From assembly GCF_020520285.1 (NCBI RefSeq), contig NZ_CP084742.1, positions 620,001-684,000 on the forward strand: a stretch of 64,000 nt of DNA. The letters run 5' to 3'. A program made the position numbers and the translations under genes. Of this stretch, positions 38,872 to 47,490 are shown one piece after another. Source of the stretch: Pseudomonas sp. L5B5. GTDB taxonomy: Bacteria; Pseudomonadota; Gammaproteobacteria; Pseudomonadales; Pseudomonadaceae. Within the stretch, counting starts at the first letter, position 1. Each line of letters opens with the position of its first letter. A model generated the notes under the pieces. That model was not told the origin of the DNA. It did not search any database and saw only the letters and a list, made by a program, of their open reading frames with translations.

Positions 38872-39202
38872 TTAGTCCCTGTCGTCAATCTTGGGCCAAT
38901 CTTGGGCCAATTCGACTCGGGGCGGCAGCTTCTCCAGCTCCCTCCAGTCCGAGGAGGAGCTGATCCATTTCGCTTAGGTAGAGAGCAACATCTCGACGCC
39001 GTGGCCGAGCTGGTTCGCGATGAACGCTTCGGTTCATCCCGGCCATCAGGCACATGGTTGCGTAGGTGTGGCGGGTGTCGTACTGCCGGCGTTCACGGAT
39101 ATCCAGCGCCTTGAGCGCTGATTTGAAGTGGCGGATTGTAACACTTGGCTCCTTGATCCACAGCCCTCCTTTGCTCGACTGGAAAGAGCCGGTCGGAGTT
39201 AC
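38872..39202 (-). pseudogene. Decayed tyrosine-recombinase integrase, C-terminal part
   Basis: Minus-strand translation gives a phage-type integrase C-terminus: WIKEPSVTIRHFKSALKALD, then RRQYDTRHTYATMCLMAGMN with the catalytic R-H-x-x segment, then (after a +1 frameshift near 39028-39034) AFIANQLGHGVEMLLST, and then a TAA (38974-38976) where the nucleophilic tyrosine of the T-Y-A-K-W-I motif should be. AKWISSSSDW and a 22-residue tail run on to a TAA at 38872-38874. So one base insertion and one nonsense change at the catalytic Tyr inactivate it. Nothing identifiable remains of the N-terminal half. It marks an old prophage or island insertion beside ybiT. Confidence 0.82.
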
Positions 39203-39391
39203 GTGCCTTGGCTTGTTGCAAATGAGTATTCCGAACCTGTTTCAACGCAGCATGATCCTGGCACAGGCACTTTTCTTACAAAGCCCAAGGGCTAAAGGCG
39301 TTTAGCCATTAGCACAGGCGTGCTAATCGACCTTGTCCAATCTCGACTCGTATAGTTCCTCCTGGATTACATAAATCGAGAAAGGACCTCC

Positions 39392-39955
39392 ATGGGTTAC
39401 AGATTTCCACTTTCCTGCAGATGGCTGGCTGTCTTGGCCGTGGCCTGCAGTACCTCGGCCATGGCCGAGCAAGCCCCGGGCGACTACTGGATCATCTATG
39501 GCAAAGGGGAGCGCCTGCACAACGAGGTGTACGTCGCCGATGCCGCCGGCATCGTGCAAAAGCCGGGTGGGGTGCAATCGGCGCAGGTCATGCAGCTGTT
39601 CGAAGACCCTGCCTTCCCGACGCTCGCCGCCTATGAGGTGCAGGTCAAATGCAAGCAGCGCCAGATCCGCCTGGACAGCGCCCGGGCGATACGTCGCTTT
39701 GACGGTGCCGTGAAGGATGTGAAGACCAATGTCCAAGGCTGGGTCGCACCGAAGGACTACTGGTTGCAGCGTACCTTCGCCTTCGTCTGCGCCCCCGACA
39801 ACCGCGCGCGCAACCAAATGTTGCCGATGGGCAAGATGCCAGCGGTAAAGATGGTGGCCACGGTCCAGGCCATGTTCATCCAATTGATCGGTGTCCAGGC
39901 CAACAGTCAGGCGGTGCAAGAACTGGATGACATGCTGGGCAACAATGCCCGATGA
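39392..39955 (+). CDS. Exported hypothetical protein
   Basis: A 187-aa protein with a signal peptide ([18 protein letters not shown], about residues 10-27). The mature region has two cysteines (CKQRQIR and FVCAPDN), likely disulphide-bonded, and the block [22 protein letters not shown]. It does not match a family I know. AAGGACC lies 9 bases before ATG 39392. Its stop overlaps the next, lipoprotein gene by 4 bases (ATGA), so the two are co-expressed. It sits directly after the dead integrase, so it may be island cargo. Confidence 0.7.
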   Translation: MGYRFPLSCRWLAVLAVACSTSAMAEQAPGDYWIIYGKGERLHNEVYVADAAGIVQKPGGVQSAQVMQLFEDPAFPTLAAYEVQVKCKQRQIRLDSARAIRRFDGAVKDVKTNVQGWVAPKDYWLQRTFAFVCAPDNRARNQMLPMGKMPAVKMVATVQAMFIQLIGVQANSQAVQELDDMLGNNAR

Positions 39956-40341
39956 ACACACGGGCTTTGCTACTTCTCAGCCTGCTGTTGCCGAATCTGG
40001 CTGGCTGCATCCCGACCCTGCCGGAGTTGCTCGCCAGCCGCGAATGGCAGGGGCGCGACGCCAAGCAGGCCATCGACTTCTTCGGTCCGCCCTTGCGCAT
40101 GGAACCGTTGCCTGGTGGAGGTGGGGTGCAGTTGGGCTGGTATCGCGACACCACCTATGTGCGCCAGGAGGTGGTCGGCAGCAGCGCGCAGATGCAAGGC
40201 AATGTGATGGTCCAGACCAACTACTGGGACGATGTATCCCATCCTGGTGGCTGCACGATCCTGATGACGGTGGACAAGGCGCGGCATATCAGTGACTTCT
40301 CCCTCAAGGGCCGCTGTAACGGCGTGAACCTGACGCCGTAG
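39952..40341 (+). CDS. Small outer-membrane lipoprotein
   Basis: A 129-aa lipoprotein with a type II signal: [14 protein letters not shown], lipobox LAGC, lipidation at Cys19. Asp is not at +2 (Ile), so outer-membrane localisation is expected. The mature part has [16 protein letters not shown] and [11 protein letters not shown], a pattern seen in small lipoproteins that flank their partner in a two-gene unit. Two more cysteines are near the C-terminus (GCTILM, GRCNGV). Its ATG lies within the stop of the upstream exported protein gene. Confidence 0.72.
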   Translation: MNTRALLLLSLLLPNLAGCIPTLPELLASREWQGRDAKQAIDFFGPPLRMEPLPGGGGVQLGWYRDTTYVRQEVVGSSAQMQGNVMVQTNYWDDVSHPGGCTILMTVDKARHISDFSLKGRCNGVNLTP

Positions 40342-40453
40342 CAGTCCAGCAGAAAAACCGGCGAAGACTCGTGATAGCGGGTCCTTGTGACGACAGCGCA
40401 CGTCATAGGTCAACCACTGGCGGTACAGCCCTTGTCTGCGCTATGCACCCATA

Positions 40454-40567
40454 AATATCGTGGGCGCCAGAATCCTCGTCGGCCACCAGGCCAAAGCTGT
40501 TCGACAAACCCAGTCGCGAAAACGCAACCTGATCGAGCGCTTGCTCGGCTGGCTGAAGGCGCGTCGT
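40454..40567 (+). pseudogene. Scrap of an IS5-type transposase C-terminus
   Basis: The plus-strand frame at 40454 translates to VRQTQSRKRNLIERLLGWLK, which fits the R(3)E(6)K portion of the IS4/IS5 YREK signature around the catalytic Glu. The frame then loses similarity. No terminal inverted repeats or target duplications were found, and the remaining bases 40342-40453 and 40568-40776 show nothing recognisable. Confidence 0.35.
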
Positions 40568-40776
40568 GGACGCTCACAGCACAGTTCTCCCGCGGCTGAT
40601 GGAGGCAAAGATCAATGCCATGGCTCATGCCTGGTTTGAACATCAGCGGGCTGGAGGAGGGTGACCAGTATCATCCTCGATGATCTTTTGTGCGGCGCTG
40701 TTCTGTGCTGGTAGCGGCATGGCGTCTAGATCAGGGGATAGAGTAGGATGAGTGCGTTTTTTCAAGGATGGATGTG

Positions 40777-40983
40777 ATGAACAAGCTCAAGGCGCTGAAT
40801 GCAGCCGCAACTCGTTATCTAAGCCGGTTTTCCCGGAAGCAGTTTTTCTGCGCTTTTACCGTTACCACCGCTCTCAACTTCTGGTTGTCCTTTAACGTCC
40901 CCGGATATACATCGATCTACCTGTCCATGCTCAGTGGCTGGTTCTTCGGCATGATGTTCATCAATCGCGAGTCAGGTCAGTGA
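40777..40983 (+). CDS. Small membrane protein of unknown function
   Basis: A 68-aa protein with an N-terminal basic amphipathic stretch (MNKLKALNAAATRYLSRFSRK), a hydrophobic segment (FFCAFTVTTALNFWLSFNV) and a second (YLSMLSGWFFGMMFI), so two helices in a hairpin. ATG 40777 is 9 bases after AAGG; ATG 40768 directly abuts it. No family is recognised. It lies in the accessory patch between the dead integrase and the GNAT genes. Confidence 0.6.
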   Translation: MNKLKALNAAATRYLSRFSRKQFFCAFTVTTALNFWLSFNVPGYTSIYLSMLSGWFFGMMFINRESGQ

Positions 40984-41042
40984 CTTGAATCCGAGCCGGA
41001 GAGTGAAGCTTGGCGCTCAAGTTCAGCTTCACTCCTGTCGCA

Positions 41043-41387
41043 TCACCCATCCAAAGAGTACATTTTCTTCAACTGCGCCGGCGTCAGTGGGCGAAGTTTC
41101 TGTGTCCGGCTTACGCCGATCCGTTTCTTTTCGGGATACACGCCAGGCGCAAAGTAACTCGCGCCATACTCAAAGCTGCCTTCGCAGGTTTGCACAAGCC
41201 ATGCACCGCCGCGGACGCCGTTGACTCCAGTGCTGGATAGATACGGGTCCAGCCGGATCACGCAGCCGGGTGGGAAATCAGCTTTTATCAGCCGTGCCCA
41301 TTCCTGGGATATGGCATCACTGGCCGTGCCAGAAGTCGACGTCAGCAGAAAGGCGAGGGCAAGAGCTGCTTGGTTCAATGAGGGCAT
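41043..41387 (-). CDS. Exported hypothetical protein
   Basis: A 114-aa protein with a signal peptide to about residue 22 (LNQAALALAFLLTSTSGTAS). The mature part has two cysteines (FPPGCVIRL, LVQTCEGS) that may form a disulphide and ends PLTPAQLKKMYSLDG. ATG 41387 follows AGGAGTTG at good distance; the longer frame is Cys-rich and lacks a signal. No family recognised; there is no obvious operon partner. Confidence 0.68.
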   Translation of the reverse strand: MPSLNQAALALAFLLTSTSGTASDAISQEWARLIKADFPPGCVIRLDPYLSSTGVNGVRGGAWLVQTCEGSFEYGASYFAPGVYPEKKRIGVSRTQKLRPLTPAQLKKMYSLDG

Positions 41388-41520
41388 GGCGGCAACTCCT
41401 TTGCGTCCACGGTGTGGAACAGGCATCGACTCAACATCTACCACTGCGCACTTGCAGGTAACGGCCAAGAAAGAAGCGGAGCCCGGCTGTGGCAAGCCTC
41501 CTGTGCTTCGATCATGGCGG

Positions 41521-42075
41521 TCACGACAAGTAAATTGCGTCTTCACGCAGCAGCGAATACTGCACCAGATCGTGGTAGGCATGCCCCCAGTATCCAGCTT
41601 TGCGCAGCACTCCTTCGCGAACGAAACCTGTGCGCTCAAGTAGATGCAATGATCGTGTGTTTTCAGGGTGCACCAATGCTTCGATCCTGTTCAGCTCCAT
41701 GTGGGTGATGCCCCAGTCAATGCAAGAGACAAGCGCCTCTCTCATGAAGCCGTTGCGTTGTGCAGCTTGAGCCAGTTCGAAGCCGATCGAGCAGCTCCTC
41801 CATGAACGATTCCATTTAAAAAAACCGCAAGTACCGATCAATTGCCCGCTAGCCAGCTCTTCCATGCCCCAGCGAATGCCAGGGTTGGCAGCTGCACGCC
41901 AACTGTTGAACACTTCGACAAGTTGCTCTGCCTGTTCAATATGAGTCATGGGGTCTGTGCCAAACCATTTCATGGCATCAGCATCGCCATGGATTGCGAG
42001 CAGAGCTGGCGCATCGCCCTTTGTCAGTTCTCGCAAGCGCAGGCGTTTGGTATACAGCGTAGGAAATCCAGTCAT
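41521..42075 (-). CDS. RimJ/RimL-type GNAT acetyltransferase
   Basis: GNAT of the RimJ/RimL group, 184 aa. Family landmarks: LYTKRLRLRELTKGDAPALLAIHGD at the start, GTCGFFKWN, FELAQAAQRNGFMREALVSCIDWG at the acetyl-CoA site, and RIEALVHPENTRSLHLLERTGFVREGVLR. These modify N-terminal Ala/Ser of ribosomal proteins or small molecules; the substrate is not known. ATG 42075 has GGAAC 7 bases before it. The acetyl-CoA loop lacks the usual Q/RxxGxG/A glycine pair (AQRNGF), so acceptor and activity should be treated with caution. Confidence 0.82.
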   Translation of the reverse strand: MTGFPTLYTKRLRLRELTKGDAPALLAIHGDADAMKWFGTDPMTHIEQAEQLVEVFNSWRAAANPGIRWGMEELASGQLIGTCGFFKWNRSWRSCSIGFELAQAAQRNGFMREALVSCIDWGITHMELNRIEALVHPENTRSLHLLERTGFVREGVLRKAGYWGHAYHDLVQYSLLREDAIYLS

Positions 42076-42167
42076 TACCAGTTCCACGGGTTGAGCGGCA
42101 AGCGCTAGAGACTACTACAACCCGGCATCTGCAGATCGCTTGCCAGAGGGTAGCCAAGCCTTGCCGA

Positions 42168-42488
42168 TCAGGAGTGAAACTGCTCGAAAGCCTCGGCCTC
42201 GATCTCACCGGCTCCTGAAATGAGCGTTCCACCTTCTTCGCGCAGCTGGTAGTCATGCTGCTCGCCACCGATGCTTGCTGCTCCGTCGAGGCCCAGCAGC
42301 AGGGTGTAGAAGACATCGGTGAGCGCGATATCCATCGCGTCCCATAGCTGGCGAGATTGCCCAGCGTCCAGCCCGAGTGCCCTGAACTGCTGCGCAGCTG
42401 CTCCTGTCCCCTGGCGAAGCTCTTGCAGTACCAGGCATTTCTCGGCTTTCCAAAGTGCTACGAATTGTTGTGCATCCATGGTGTTCAT
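42168..42488 (-). CDS. Hypothetical protein
   Basis: A 106-aa, mostly helical, acidic soluble protein (MDAQQFVALWKAEKCLVLQE; LWDAMDIALTDVFYTLLLGLDG) with a short beta region near the end (YQLREEGGTLISG). No signal or membrane segment. AGGACGGA precedes ATG 42488. The acidity and size are like those of single immunity or small conserved orphan proteins, but I see no toxin nearby and do not assign it. Confidence 0.6.
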   Translation of the reverse strand: MNTMDAQQFVALWKAEKCLVLQELRQGTGAAAQQFRALGLDAGQSRQLWDAMDIALTDVFYTLLLGLDGAASIGGEQHDYQLREEGGTLISGAGEIEAEAFEQFHS

Positions 42489-42658
42489 TCCGTCCTGTCG
42501 TCCGGCTGCGAGTATGCCAGCACTCTCCAATGAACTCATGCCGGGCGGTGGTTGCCGTCGAGCGCCATCTTTTCTGGAGGGTGCCTGCCTTCCTGGTGGT
42601 TTCGGGCTGCGTCGGTTCCCAGTCACCTGTCGAGGGTTCCACGACGCCGGGCAACAGG

Positions 42659-43207
42659 TCAGTTGGGCTGCTGGAGCATCAGCCACTCTTGCTTGCTGAT
42701 GTAGCTGATGTGTTCGCTGCGGTAGTCGTTCATGTACGGGTTGAGTGTGCTGGCCTTTGTGTGATGGTGCTTGAAACCGCATTTGGCCTGGGCACGGAAT
42801 GACTGCTCATTGCCGGCGAAGTAACCACACCACAGGGCGCCGAGCTCAAGGTCGACGAAGGCATGGCGCATCAGTTCCCTGACCGCCTCCGGAATCAGGC
42901 CCTGGCCCCAGAACGGTACGCCGATCCAGTAGGCGATCTCGGCCTCATCCTGGGCGATGTCGAAGTGGCTGTCCTGGCCGATGAGCAGCCCCACCAGGCC
43001 GATGGCGATGTCGTCCTGCCTGCGGGTGACGGCATAGACCTCAGGGTTGGAGAAGACTGTCTGGATGATTTCCAAACTCTGCGCTTCGCTGGTGTGAACG
43101 GGCCAGCCGGCAATCGGGCCCACCCGCGGATCGCTGGCGTACTCGTGCAGGCTGGTGGCGTCGCTGGCCCTCCAGGGCCGTAGGACAAGGCGTTGGGTAT
43201 TCAACAT
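42659..43207 (-). CDS. RimJ/RimL-type GNAT acetyltransferase
   Basis: GNAT of 182 aa. LNTQRLVLRPWRASDATSLHEYASDP at the start, IAYWIGVPFWGQGLIPEAVRELMRHAF at the acetyl-CoA site (WGQGL) and LGALWCGYFAGNEQSFRAQAKCGF form a RimL-like order. AGGAAA lies 8 bases before ATG 43207. It is divergent from an AraC regulator with a 73-base gap, so that regulator may control it (inference). Its substrate is unknown; about 35% similarity by eye to the neighbouring GNAT suggests independent acquisition rather than a tandem duplication. Confidence 0.85.
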   Translation of the reverse strand: MLNTQRLVLRPWRASDATSLHEYASDPRVGPIAGWPVHTSEAQSLEIIQTVFSNPEVYAVTRRQDDIAIGLVGLLIGQDSHFDIAQDEAEIAYWIGVPFWGQGLIPEAVRELMRHAFVDLELGALWCGYFAGNEQSFRAQAKCGFKHHHTKASTLNPYMNDYRSEHISYISKQEWLMLQQPN

Positions 43208-43280
43208 AGGTGTTTTCCTGAATGCTCTGCAGCACAATGACGAGCATCATTGTGAAAAACCACGAGGGCAGGAACAACGC

Positions 43281-44159
43281 ATGGACCCGGGCACAATAAG
43301 TAATTTTCAAAACAATAGTCCCATCGCCGTCAGTATCTCGGTGAGTGATCTGGCGGGAAGCGGCACCGAGGATTTTTTCATCGGCTGCTGCAGGTTCGAC
43401 GAACATCAAGGGCATCCCTTGGCATTGGCCTACGTCGTCGTGCTGGTGTGCGAGCAGGGCGATGCCGAGCTGGAGGTGAATTTCCAGCCGTACAAAGTGA
43501 CGAAAAACGATGTTCTGGTACTCGCCGAGGACTCGATCGCGTTGGTCAGGCACAAGTCGCATGACTTTTCCTGTCGCTGCTATCTGCTCAACCGAGCCAT
43601 TGCCGCGGAGGTGGCGGCAGTTCTGCCCAATAGTCTGTTCGCCTTCCTCAATCACTCGCCGTTTTTTACCGTGGACACGCCGTTCCTGGCCTTCCTGCAA
43701 GCTTGGGAACTTCAGGCAGGCATCATTCAGGATCACGGGTCGAACTATCGACGCCGGATGCTGGTAAATCATTTCCAGAACCTGTTCTTGTGGATCTGCG
43801 AGAGAGTCGACTTGCAGTGCATCACGAAAAACGACTACAGCAGGCCGCAAGCGCTGTGCTGGAGGTTCTGGGAGTTGATCGCAGTGCATTGCAGGCAGCA
43901 TCGCGAGGTAGCGTTTTATGCCGGGCTGCTGCATGTAACCCCTTATTACCTGGCCCAGCTGTCCCGTAAATATTTCAACGACGCGCCCAAGACACTGATC
44001 GACCGGCAGGTGGTGCTGGAGATCAAGAAGCAGTTGCTGCAACCGCGAAAGCCCGTGCAGCAGATCGCCGACGAACTGCATTTCGCCGATGCGTCCTACC
44101 TCGGCAAGTACTTCAAGCGCCATACCGGCCTGGGCCTGAGCCAATACCGCAAACGCTGA
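43281..44159 (+). CDS. AraC family regulator
   Basis: AraC/XylS-type protein of 292 aa. The N-terminal 180 residues form a cupin-like sensor domain with VNFQPYKVTKNDVLVL and the segment LAYVVVLVCEQGDAELEV; the C-terminal HTH pair covers about residues 195-290 (VAFYAGLLHVTPYYLAQLSRKY and KPVQQIADELHFADASYLGKYFKRHTGLGLSQYRK). Start ATG 43281 with AGGAAC 11 bases upstream. It is divergent from the GNAT gene. AraC proteins of this group with a C-terminal FADASYLGKYFKRHTG motif usually respond to small organic effectors. Confidence 0.88.
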   Translation: MDPGTISNFQNNSPIAVSISVSDLAGSGTEDFFIGCCRFDEHQGHPLALAYVVVLVCEQGDAELEVNFQPYKVTKNDVLVLAEDSIALVRHKSHDFSCRCYLLNRAIAAEVAAVLPNSLFAFLNHSPFFTVDTPFLAFLQAWELQAGIIQDHGSNYRRRMLVNHFQNLFLWICERVDLQCITKNDYSRPQALCWRFWELIAVHCRQHREVAFYAGLLHVTPYYLAQLSRKYFNDAPKTLIDRQVVLEIKKQLLQPRKPVQQIADELHFADASYLGKYFKRHTGLGLSQYRKR

Positions 44160-44327
44160 GGGCCTTTGCGATTTTCTGGGACAGGTTCATCTGACGTCAT
44201 CCGATCGTGATTCCTGGCCTGATTCTCCACCTGCTCTGAATGGGGGAGGCGGCCCCAGCAATGATCCGAGCCTGCGTGTTGCATGAAGCCGCCTGAGTTT
44301 CACCGTCAGCGCGTTGGCGCAGAGCGT

Positions 44328-45119
44328 CTAGGAGACGGGCTTGAAGTAGCGGGCCGGCGTGGTGCCAAACAGGCCCTTGAAGGCGGCGACGAAACTTGAG
44401 GCTGATTCGTACCCCACTTCCAGCGCGACATTCGTCACGCTTTCGCCGTACGCCAGGTGTTCCATGGCGGTGAGCAAGCGTTGCCGGTGGCGCCAACTGC
44501 CGAAGGACATGCCTGCTTCATGGCTGAACAATCGTTCGATGGTGCGCGGGCTGGCTCCGACCCGGGTGGCGAGGTGTTCCAGTGACTGGCGGTTCGCCGG
44601 TTCGCTGCGCAATATCCTCGCCAGGCGCATGGCCCGGGGATCCGTAGGGAAGGGCAGGTCCACCGGGGAACGGTCCAGCGCCGTCACTTGATCAATCAGT
44701 ACCCGGGCGAGCCGGGCCTCGGCCGTGTGCTCGGCATAGTCCCAGGGGAACCCCGCGCAGGCGGTCATCACCTCGCGCATCAGCGGTGTGATGCCAACCA
44801 CCAGGCAGTAGCCCTCGCGAGGCATATCGTAGGCATCAGGATCGATGTACAGCACCCGGGTGTGGGTGGGGCGCTTGACCAGGGTCGAGTGCTCGGTGCC
44901 GGAACTGATCCAGATCGCCCGGGTGGCCGGCAGGACCCATTCGCCCAGGTCCGTGGTGACGTGGATGACGCCATTGGCGGCGCACATCAACTGGTGGCGC
45001 TTGTGCCGATGAGGCGGCAGGTCTTCCGGAAACCATTGCTCCAGGCGCCCGACCACGGGGGCATGGGCGTTGTCCGGGTCGGGATCGCGGGGGGCGGTAT
45101 CGTGGCGGGTTATCGACAT
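44328..45119 (-). CDS. AraC family regulator with cupin sensor
   Basis: AraC-type activator of 263 aa. The cupin region has PHRHKRHQLMCAANGVIHVTTD, typical of NimR/YeaM-like repressors; the HTH pair (about 175-260) reads SLEHLATRVGASPRTIERLFSHEAGMSFGSWRHRQRL then VTNVALEVGYESASSFVAAFKGLFG. ATG 45119 has only a weak RBS; GTG or ATG alternatives upstream in the open frame lack one as well. It is divergent from the MFS gene with a 96-base gap, a common regulator-transporter pair. Confidence 0.88.
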   Translation of the reverse strand: MSITRHDTAPRDPDPDNAHAPVVGRLEQWFPEDLPPHRHKRHQLMCAANGVIHVTTDLGEWVLPATRAIWISSGTEHSTLVKRPTHTRVLYIDPDAYDMPREGYCLVVGITPLMREVMTACAGFPWDYAEHTAEARLARVLIDQVTALDRSPVDLPFPTDPRAMRLARILRSEPANRQSLEHLATRVGASPRTIERLFSHEAGMSFGSWRHRQRLLTAMEHLAYGESVTNVALEVGYESASSFVAAFKGLFGTTPARYFKPVS

Positions 45120-45215
45120 AACTTGGCATAGTACAGATAAATCACGGCTACCATTCCTTGTAATGTGAATGACTCTCAATAGCAGATATGCATTGCGTCA
45201 TTCCGAGGAGTCGTT

Positions 45216-46403
45216 GTGTCACACGTTCCAGCAAATCCCACCGCGCCGCTTTCAGGGCAAACAGACCACCGCACGGTCCTGTCGGCCCCCAAGCGTTCCA
45301 CTCATTTGTCCTTTTTCATGGCCGGGTTCGCCCTGTCATCCTGGGCCCCGCTGGTGCCCTTTGCCCAGGCCCGCCTGGGGGCCGACTCGGCAACCCTGGG
45401 CGCATTGCTGCTGTGCCTCGGGCTGGGGGCGATCATCGGCATGCCAGGTGCAGGTGCCTTGGCCGGCCGCCTGGGCTGCCGGACGCTGGTCCTTGCAGGG
45501 GGCGTTGGCCTGGTCATCGCCTTGCCACTGCTGGCCATTGTCTCTACACCCCTTGCCCTGGGCCTGTGCCTGCTGCTGTTCGGCGCTTCGGTCGGGGCCA
45601 TTGACGTGGTGGCGAACATTCACGGCACCCAGGTGCAGAAGATCGCCAACGTGCCGCTGATGTCGCTGTTCCATGGGCTCTACAGCATCGGCGGCCTGCT
45701 GGGCGCCGTAGCGGTGACGGCGGGGATCGCTGCCGGCGCCAGCCCGGTGCTGGCGGCCAGTGCTTCGGCATTGATCATTGCCTTATGCCTGGTGGTGGCC
45801 GCCCCCGGGTTCCTGGAGACCCGGGCCGGCGAAAGGGCGCCGCTGTTCGTCATGCCCAGGGGCGTGGTACTGATCGTCGGGCTGCTGGCGATGGTGATCT
45901 TCCTTGCCGAAGGCGCCATGCTCGATTGGAGCGCTCTGCTGCTCGCTCGGGAAAAGGGCCTGGATGTCGGCCTTGCCGGTGCTGGGTACTCGCTGTTCGC
46001 CTGTGCGATGACACTTGCCCGCCTGGTTGGCGATCGGATCGTCGCGCGCATCGGCGAGCGCTCGATGCTCATCGCGGGATTCCTGATCACGGCGGCTGGC
46101 CTGGGCCTGGCGGCCTGGGCCACCGACCTGTCGCTGGTGTTCAGCTGCATTGCCGTCGCCGGCCTGGCAGCGGGGAACGTGGTTCCGGTGCTGTTCTCGC
46201 TGGCCGGCCGGCAACGGGTGATGCCGGCGTCCCACGCCATCGCGGCAGCGAGCATGCTGGGTTATCTCGGGGTCCTGCTGGGCCCGGCCCTGGTGGGTTA
46301 TGCCGCGCACGCGGTGGGCTTGGTCCAGTCCTTCTATGCCATCGGCGCCCTGGTGGTCCTGGCCGCCTTCGCCATCCCCCGGGCCTTGCGTGGCCAGGCG
46401 TGA
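45216..46403 (+). CDS. MFS transporter, YbjJ-like
   Basis: Inner-membrane major facilitator of 395 aa, about 12 helices. Features: HLSFFMAGFALSSWAPLVPFAQARL (TM1), GAIDVVANIHGTQVQ (TM4/loop), MSLFHGLYSIGGLLGA and the second-half VGDRIVARIGERSM motif A. The pattern is that of YbjJ/FucP-like permeases. The start is GTG 45216 with GAGGAG 5 bases upstream. It is divergent from the cupin-AraC regulator, which likely controls it. The substrate cannot be inferred; NimT-like export of a small compound is one possibility. Confidence 0.85.
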   Translation: MSHVPANPTAPLSGQTDHRTVLSAPKRSTHLSFFMAGFALSSWAPLVPFAQARLGADSATLGALLLCLGLGAIIGMPGAGALAGRLGCRTLVLAGGVGLVIALPLLAIVSTPLALGLCLLLFGASVGAIDVVANIHGTQVQKIANVPLMSLFHGLYSIGGLLGAVAVTAGIAAGASPVLAASASALIIALCLVVAAPGFLETRAGERAPLFVMPRGVVLIVGLLAMVIFLAEGAMLDWSALLLAREKGLDVGLAGAGYSLFACAMTLARLVGDRIVARIGERSMLIAGFLITAAGLGLAAWATDLSLVFSCIAVAGLAAGNVVPVLFSLAGRQRVMPASHAIAAASMLGYLGVLLGPALVGYAAHAVGLVQSFYAIGALVVLAAFAIPRALRGQA

Positions 46404-46419
46404 GGCGCTGAACCGCTGT

Positions 46420-47139
46420 TCAGTCCCCGAGGCGGTACGATAGCGTTTGCATGAAGTCCCGCAGAACCCCCGCGGCCTCTGCCGGCGCCGCCTGGAGCAG
46501 GCAGTGGGGGCCTTCGATCTCTACCAGCCGGGCATCCTTGCGCAGTTGCAGGATCAAGGCTGCGGCAGCCGCGGGCACCAGCCGGTCCTGGCGCGCCCGC
46601 AGGTACAACAGCGGCACGTCGGAGGCGGCCAGCGCCTGGCGGCTGTCGACATCAGCCACCGCCTGCAACCGGGCGCGCAGCACCGGCGGTGCTACCTGGT
46701 CAACCGCCCCGGCCAGGGCGCTACGCAACCCTGGAGTGGAGAACCTGCCCAGCATCAGTGCATCCAGGGGCCAAAACGGCAGATACCGCAAGGAGGCGAA
46801 CCTGAGGAGTCCTCGCAGGGGACGCAACGCCGGCCGAGGGTTGCAGGCAAAGCTGGCGCACAGCACCAGGCCGAGCAGGCCGGCAGGTCGACGGGCTGCA
46901 ATACCGATCGCAACCGGGCCGGAAAAGGACTCCCCCAGCAGGATGAATGGCCGATCCTTGGGCAACAGTCGCCAGACCCGCTCCTGCAAGGTGGGGTAGT
47001 CCAGAGGCTGGCTTGTGGGGTAGTCCAGCACTTGCACGGGTACTTCGGGGCCCAGGGCTTTGAGCAACGGTTCGAACAGGCGGCCGGTGCCGTCCATTCC
47101 AGGCAGCAGGACCAGGGTCGGGGAAAGTGAAGGGGCCAT
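46420..47139 (-). CDS. Cytosolic alpha/beta hydrolase
   Basis: Alpha/beta hydrolase of 239 aa with no signal peptide. Oxyanion LVLLPGMDGTGRLFEPLL, nucleophile elbow LGESFSGPVAIG (G-E-S-F-S-G), acid in ARQDRLVPAAA and His in EGPHCLLQAAP. It resembles short, lid-poor esterases. The start codon is ATG 47139 with a purine-poor upstream region. It is convergent to the MFS gene with 16 bases between stops, and its divergent neighbour is lpxO. Confidence 0.82.
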   Translation of the reverse strand: MAPSLSPTLVLLPGMDGTGRLFEPLLKALGPEVPVQVLDYPTSQPLDYPTLQERVWRLLPKDRPFILLGESFSGPVAIGIAARRPAGLLGLVLCASFACNPRPALRPLRGLLRFASLRYLPFWPLDALMLGRFSTPGLRSALAGAVDQVAPPVLRARLQAVADVDSRQALAASDVPLLYLRARQDRLVPAAAAALILQLRKDARLVEIEGPHCLLQAAPAEAAGVLRDFMQTLSYRLGD

Positions 47140-47490
47140 CGATCGGGCGATCCTTGCCAGGTAATAGGGGCGTTAGGTGGCGCGCAGCATACTCCGCCAG
47201 GTCCCAGGGACATAGCCAGGCAGTGACGCGCTGGCTTGCAGAGGATTTTCCTTGAGTTGCGTCAATACCCGGCGCAATACCGTGGAACGGCTACAGAATG
47301 ACCGCAGCTTTTCACAAATTTGGATTAACCCTTGGTTACAAACTGTGGCTAAAATGCCTGCCGACGGCCAGATGCCGAGGGCTGCCCTGGCAACGACAAG
47401 TGTCGCCAGTCGCGCCTTTTTTATTCAGACGCTGCCATTTGCCTCCGGCCCTTCGGGCTTGTGGAGGCGCAGCATGTTCCCTTCTGACGT
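47140..47490. promoter_or_regulatory. Upstream region of lpxO with a PhoP-box-like repeat
   Basis: No gene is supported here. TTGGATTA (47320-47327) and TTGGTTA (47332-47338) are direct repeats 12 bases apart; TAAAAT (47350-47355) lies 11 bases further on as a possible -10. This arrangement resembles a PhoP box (two GGTTTA-like half-sites ahead of a -10). A CCTCC/GGAGG hairpin with an inner GCCC/GGGC stem lies at about 47441-47466, in the leader. Confidence 0.4.

Noticed and set aside
37184..38875. Plus-strand frame (563 codons) opposite ybiT
   Set aside because: A GC-skewed antisense shadow; ybiT has intact Walker and linker motifs.
40387..40599. 70-codon plus-strand frame in the gap after the lipoprotein gene
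   Set aside because: The neighbouring frame shows transposase-like residues; this one reads Pro/Arg-rich noise.
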